Shown here: positions 7,281 to 9,473 of the stretch, one piece after another
Numbering within the stretch: position 1 is the first letter of the stretch
How the letters are laid out: each line of letters begins with the position of its first letter
Origin: Shewanellaceae bacterium
GTDB lineage: Bacteria; Pseudomonadota; Gammaproteobacteria; Enterobacterales; Shewanellaceae
Direction: 5' to 3'
Assembly (NCBI GenBank): GCA_016779685.1
Contig: JADHND010000052.1
Coordinates: 1-9,473 of the forward strand
DNA: 9,473 nt
Notes under the pieces: generated by a model
Database searches by the model: none
What the model was told of the DNA's origin: nothing
Seen by the model: the letters and a program-made list of their open reading frames with translations, nothing else
Translations under genes and position numbers: made by a program

Positions 7281-7383
7281 AAAGTCCAGTTAACAAACTC
7301 TGCTAAAAGTCTAGCTGCCGAATTCATATCAGCGAATAACGCCACGTCCGTGACATCAGCAACCACTCAAAACGCTGGACTTT
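7281..7383. repeat. 103-bp segment bounded by 9-bp inverted repeats
   Basis: AAAGTCCAG at 7281-7289 is exactly complementary to CTGGACTTT at 7375-7383, and a TTAA lies beside each end (7277-7280, and 7385-7388 with one base between). Inside are smaller pairings, such as GCTG at 7314-7317 with CAGC at 7330-7333, and a near copy of the left end, AAAAGTCTAG, at 7305-7314. The form fits a small non-autonomous repeat element (MITE-like) or a structured RNA closed by the terminal stem. No transposase is present. Confidence 0.4.
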
Positions 7384-7432
7384 CTTAACAAAAATTACCC
7401 TAACTAAGCCTCTACCGAAACTTCAAAAGTAG

Positions 7433-7460
7433 TTCAAACCACAGAAATTTCGTGTACAAT
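7433..7460 (+). promoter_or_regulatory. Probable promoter of the tal-pgi operon
   Basis: TACAAT at 7455-7460 matches five of six -10 positions. TTCAAA at 7433-7438, 16 nt upstream, matches four of six -35 positions. The predicted start near 7467 leaves about 33 nt of leader that includes the GAGG ribosome binding site at 7491-7494. Activity is inferred. Confidence 0.5.
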
Positions 7461-7499
7461 GACGCAATAATTGATTAGATAATCACCTAAGAGGCTATC

Positions 7500-8462
7500 A
7501 TGGCAAGTCGTTTAGAGCAACTCCAACAGTACACCACCTTAGTCGCTGATACAGGCGATATAGAAGCTATTCGAAAATTTAAGCCCCAAGATGCAACGAC
7601 CAACCCCTCTCTTATCCTTAAAGCTGCAATGCTGCCTGAATATGAACCTCTTATCTTAGAAGCTAAACAATGGGCTGAACAACAAATATCCGGTGATATG
7701 CTCACCCACATGGGAGACAAGCTGTCGGTTAATATTGGGGTTGAAATTTTAAAATTGATCCCGGGACGTATATCAACCGAAATTGATGCGCGACTGTCCT
7801 TTGACACGCCCGGCTCCGTGCAGAAAGCACATAAACTTATCAAATTATATCAAGCCGCTGGTATACCGCGTCATCGTGTTTTGATTAAATTGGCCTCAAC
7901 ATGGGAAGGTATTCAAGCTGCTAAGCAGCTTACTCAAGAAGGCATTGATTGCAACCTCACCTTGTTGTTTAGTATGGCTCAAGCAAAAGCATGCGCAGAA
8001 TCCAATGTGTATCTCATCTCGCCCTTTGTTGGTCGTATTCTCGACTGGCATCAACAACGCACCGACACCACATTTCAAGCACACAATGATCCTGGCGTCT
8101 TGTCCGTGAAGGAAATCTATCAATACTATAAACAACATCAATATAGCACTGTTGTGATGGGCGCTAGTTTTAGAAACATCGACGAAATCTTAGAGCTTGC
8201 AGGTTGTGATCGATTAACCATTTCTCCGCAACTTTTAGAGCAGCTCGAAGGCAGCGAACAACCCCTTGAGCGCAAGCTTTTACCTGATGCAAACGTGGTC
8301 CCACGTCCTCACCCCATGAGTGAACAGGCTTTTCGATGGGCTTTAAACCAAGATCCGATGGCCACAGAAAAATTAGCTGAGGGCATTCGGAATTTTGCTC
8401 AAGATCAAGTCAAACTAGAGCAGCTCATTCAAACAAAGATAAGCACAACCGCTGGAATTTAA
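7500..8462 (+). CDS. tal: Transaldolase, TalB-type
   Basis: Transaldolase moves a dihydroxyacetone unit from sedoheptulose-7-phosphate to glyceraldehyde-3-phosphate, giving erythrose-4-phosphate and fructose-6-phosphate in the cytosolic non-oxidative pentose phosphate pathway. The 320 residues compare with 317 in E. coli TalB and align throughout. DATTNPSLIL at 31-40 includes Asn35, VADTGD includes Asp17, and PGRISTEIDARLS includes Glu94. The Schiff-base lysine is Lys130 in VLIKLASTWEG, equivalent to Lys132 of E. coli. CNLTLLFS and LISPFVGRILDW follow in normal order. The length marks it as the long TalB class, not the short FSA/TalC class. The ATG is preceded by GAGG with a 5-nt spacer. pgi starts 3 nt after the stop. 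The two enzymes share fructose-6-phosphate, so the operon ties pentose phosphate flow to glucose-6-phosphate. Confidence 0.97.
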   Translation: MASRLEQLQQYTTLVADTGDIEAIRKFKPQDATTNPSLILKAAMLPEYEPLILEAKQWAEQQISGDMLTHMGDKLSVNIGVEILKLIPGRISTEIDARLSFDTPGSVQKAHKLIKLYQAAGIPRHRVLIKLASTWEGIQAAKQLTQEGIDCNLTLLFSMAQAKACAESNVYLISPFVGRILDWHQQRTDTTFQAHNDPGVLSVKEIYQYYKQHQYSTVVMGASFRNIDEILELAGCDRLTISPQLLEQLEGSEQPLERKLLPDANVVPRPHPMSEQAFRWALNQDPMATEKLAEGIRNFAQDQVKLEQLIQTKISTTAGI

Positions 8463-8465
8463 ATC

Positions 8466-9473
8466 ATGGCATCTGTTTTGAACTCTTCCGTATGGCGTCA
8501 ATTGCATGCGCATTACCAGCAACACAAAACAACCCACATGCGCGAACTCTTCGATCATGACCCCACTCGTTTTGAAAGGTTTTCGATTCAGGACTGCGGT
8601 CTATTGCTTGACTATTCAAAGAACAGAATAACGCCAGAGATTCTAAGCACATTGCTTGAATTAGCAGAAACCAGTCACCTACGTCAAAAAATACAAGCTA
8701 TGTTTCAAGGACAGTACATCAACACCACAGAGCATAGGCAAGTCCAACATATTGCGCTGCGAACAGATCCTGACCACGACTCCCCTGATCCCAATCGCCA
8801 ATTAGAAATTGATGCGACTAAACAAAAAATGTACGAATGGGTTGAGCAACTGCATCAAGGGAAATGGAAAGGTGCGACCGGTAAACCAATCACAGATTTT
8901 GTGAGCATTGGCATCGGTGGTTCATTTCTAGGCCCTAAAATTATCAGTGAAGCATTAAAGCCTTATTGGCAAACGTCTATTCGGGGTCATTTTGTAGCCA
9001 ATATTGACGGTATGGCTTTGCAAACAAAGTTGGCAAAATTAAATCCTGAAACAACCTTGTTTATCGTAGCATCCAAGTCATTTACCACACAAGAGACGCT
9101 AACCAATGCGCTTAGTGCTCGCCATTGGCTAGAACAACACGGTATCAACCATCAGATATCGCAACATTTTATCGCCATCAGTACTAACGTCGAAAAAGCG
9201 ACGGCTTTTGGCATTGCTCCCGCACATATTTTACCGATGTGGGACTGGGTTGGTGGACGGTATTCTTTGTGGTCAGCTATTGGCCTGCCCATTGCTTTGC
9301 TGATTGGTCAACAAAATTTTAGTGACTTGCTCGCTGGCGCAGCAGAGATGGACCATCATTTTTATCAAACACCCTGGAATCAAAACATGCCCGTTATTTT
9401 GGCTTTGCTCGGGATTTGGTACATTAATTTCTTTAATGCCCAAACCCATGCATTGCTATGCTATGATCACCTA
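8466..9473 (+). CDS. pgi: Glucose-6-phosphate isomerase, C-terminal end outside window
   Basis: The enzyme interconverts glucose-6-phosphate and fructose-6-phosphate in glycolysis and gluconeogenesis. The visible 336 codons are open to the edge. E. coli Pgi has 549 residues, so about two fifths is missing. Visible sugar-phosphate binding elements are GIGGSFLGP at 149-157 and SKSFTTQET near 203-211. The family signature VGGRYSLWSAIGLP begins at residue 262. The catalytic Glu and His of the later GEPGTNGQH region lie beyond the window and cannot be checked. The Asp of the E. coli GGSDLGP motif is Phe154 here; that position varies in the family. The start ATG is 3 nt after the tal stop and has only a weak GGA about 9 to 12 nt upstream, so translation is probably coupled to tal. 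Confidence 0.97.
   Translation, partial: MASVLNSSVWRQLHAHYQQHKTTHMRELFDHDPTRFERFSIQDCGLLLDYSKNRITPEILSTLLELAETSHLRQKIQAMFQGQYINTTEHRQVQHIALRTDPDHDSPDPNRQLEIDATKQKMYEWVEQLHQGKWKGATGKPITDFVSIGIGGSFLGPKIISEALKPYWQTSIRGHFVANIDGMALQTKLAKLNPETTLFIVASKSFTTQETLTNALSARHWLEQHGINHQISQHFIAISTNVEKATAFGIAPAHILPMWDWVGGRYSLWSAIGLPIALLIGQQNFSDLLAGAAEMDHHFYQTPWNQNMPVILALLGIWYINFFNAQTHALLCYDHL

Larger units (their letters stand above)
7141..7430. other. Gene-free stretch between symporter and tal genes
   Basis: About 290 bp without a convincing gene. It holds several inverted repeats (ACCGAC at 7171-7176 with GTCGGT at 7211-7216; the 14-bp palindrome at 7267-7280; the 9-bp inverted repeat at 7281-7383). The only open stretches are short minus-strand ones: 39 codons from an ATG at 7276 to a TAG at 7157, and, in the same frame, 29 codons (7280-7366) between stops. 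Neither has a clear ribosome binding site. The segment is less AT-rich than its flanks, so it may be an inserted repeat or gene remnant; this is inference. Confidence 0.5.

Noticed and set aside
7281..7383. tRNA or tRNA-like gene
   Set aside because: The closing stem resembles an acceptor stem, but the 103-nt length, the missing TTCRA-type T-loop and the lack of a proper anticodon arm argue against it.
7487..7843. 118-residue minus-strand open frame across the tal start
   Set aside because: It lies entirely opposite the well-supported transaldolase coding sequence and its ribosome binding site. It has no recognisable family and fits a shadow frame.
1..9473. Novel defence, mobile or biosynthetic system
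   Set aside because: Every long reading frame belongs to a well-known housekeeping or transport family. No transposase, recombinase, nuclease, toxin pair or CRISPR repeat was seen.

Overview
This window looks like ordinary chromosomal housekeeping DNA from a gammaproteobacterium of low to moderate GC. It holds seven protein genes. Two are cut by the window edges (ileS on the left, pgi on the right). All seven read without internal stops. The proteins resemble their Escherichia coli counterparts closely. The order rpsT / murJ-ribF-ileS, with rpsT divergent, is the arrangement known from Pseudomonas-type and Legionella/Coxiella-type gammaproteobacteria rather than from E. coli, where murJ lies elsewhere. 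I cannot name the genus from sequence alone.

Left part (1-4964, minus strand): a leftward block of murJ (lipid II flippase, GTG start), ribF (bifunctional riboflavin kinase/FAD synthetase) and ileS (isoleucyl-tRNA synthetase, running off the left edge). A strong TATAAT box in the murJ-ribF gap suggests ribF-ileS has its own promoter. That promoter also favours an internal ATG as the real ribF start. Between murJ and the divergent rpsT lies a 289-bp regulatory region. It carries a cluster of inverted repeats on the murJ side and a good sigma-70 promoter on the rpsT side.

Centre (5254-7016): rpsT encodes ribosomal protein S20 and starts with TTG, as in E. coli, where that start is tied to autoregulation. 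It ends at a perfect 14-bp TTCG-capped hairpin flanked by A and T runs, which can terminate transcription from both sides. The convergent agcS-type gene encodes a sodium:alanine/glycine symporter.

Right part (7017-9473): a 483-bp gene-free stretch separates the agcS and tal starts. It contains AT-rich promoter-like DNA, a 14-bp palindrome, a roughly 100-bp segment bounded by a perfect 9-bp inverted repeat, and short open stretches of doubtful coding value. Then tal (transaldolase) and pgi (glucose-6-phosphate isomerase, cut by the edge) form a tight operon. The pair links the non-oxidative pentose phosphate pathway to glycolysis through fructose-6-phosphate.

I found no CRISPR array, insertion-sequence transposase, tRNA, rRNA, prophage or defence gene. 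The least explained DNA is the agcS-tal intergenic element and the hairpin cluster upstream of murJ.
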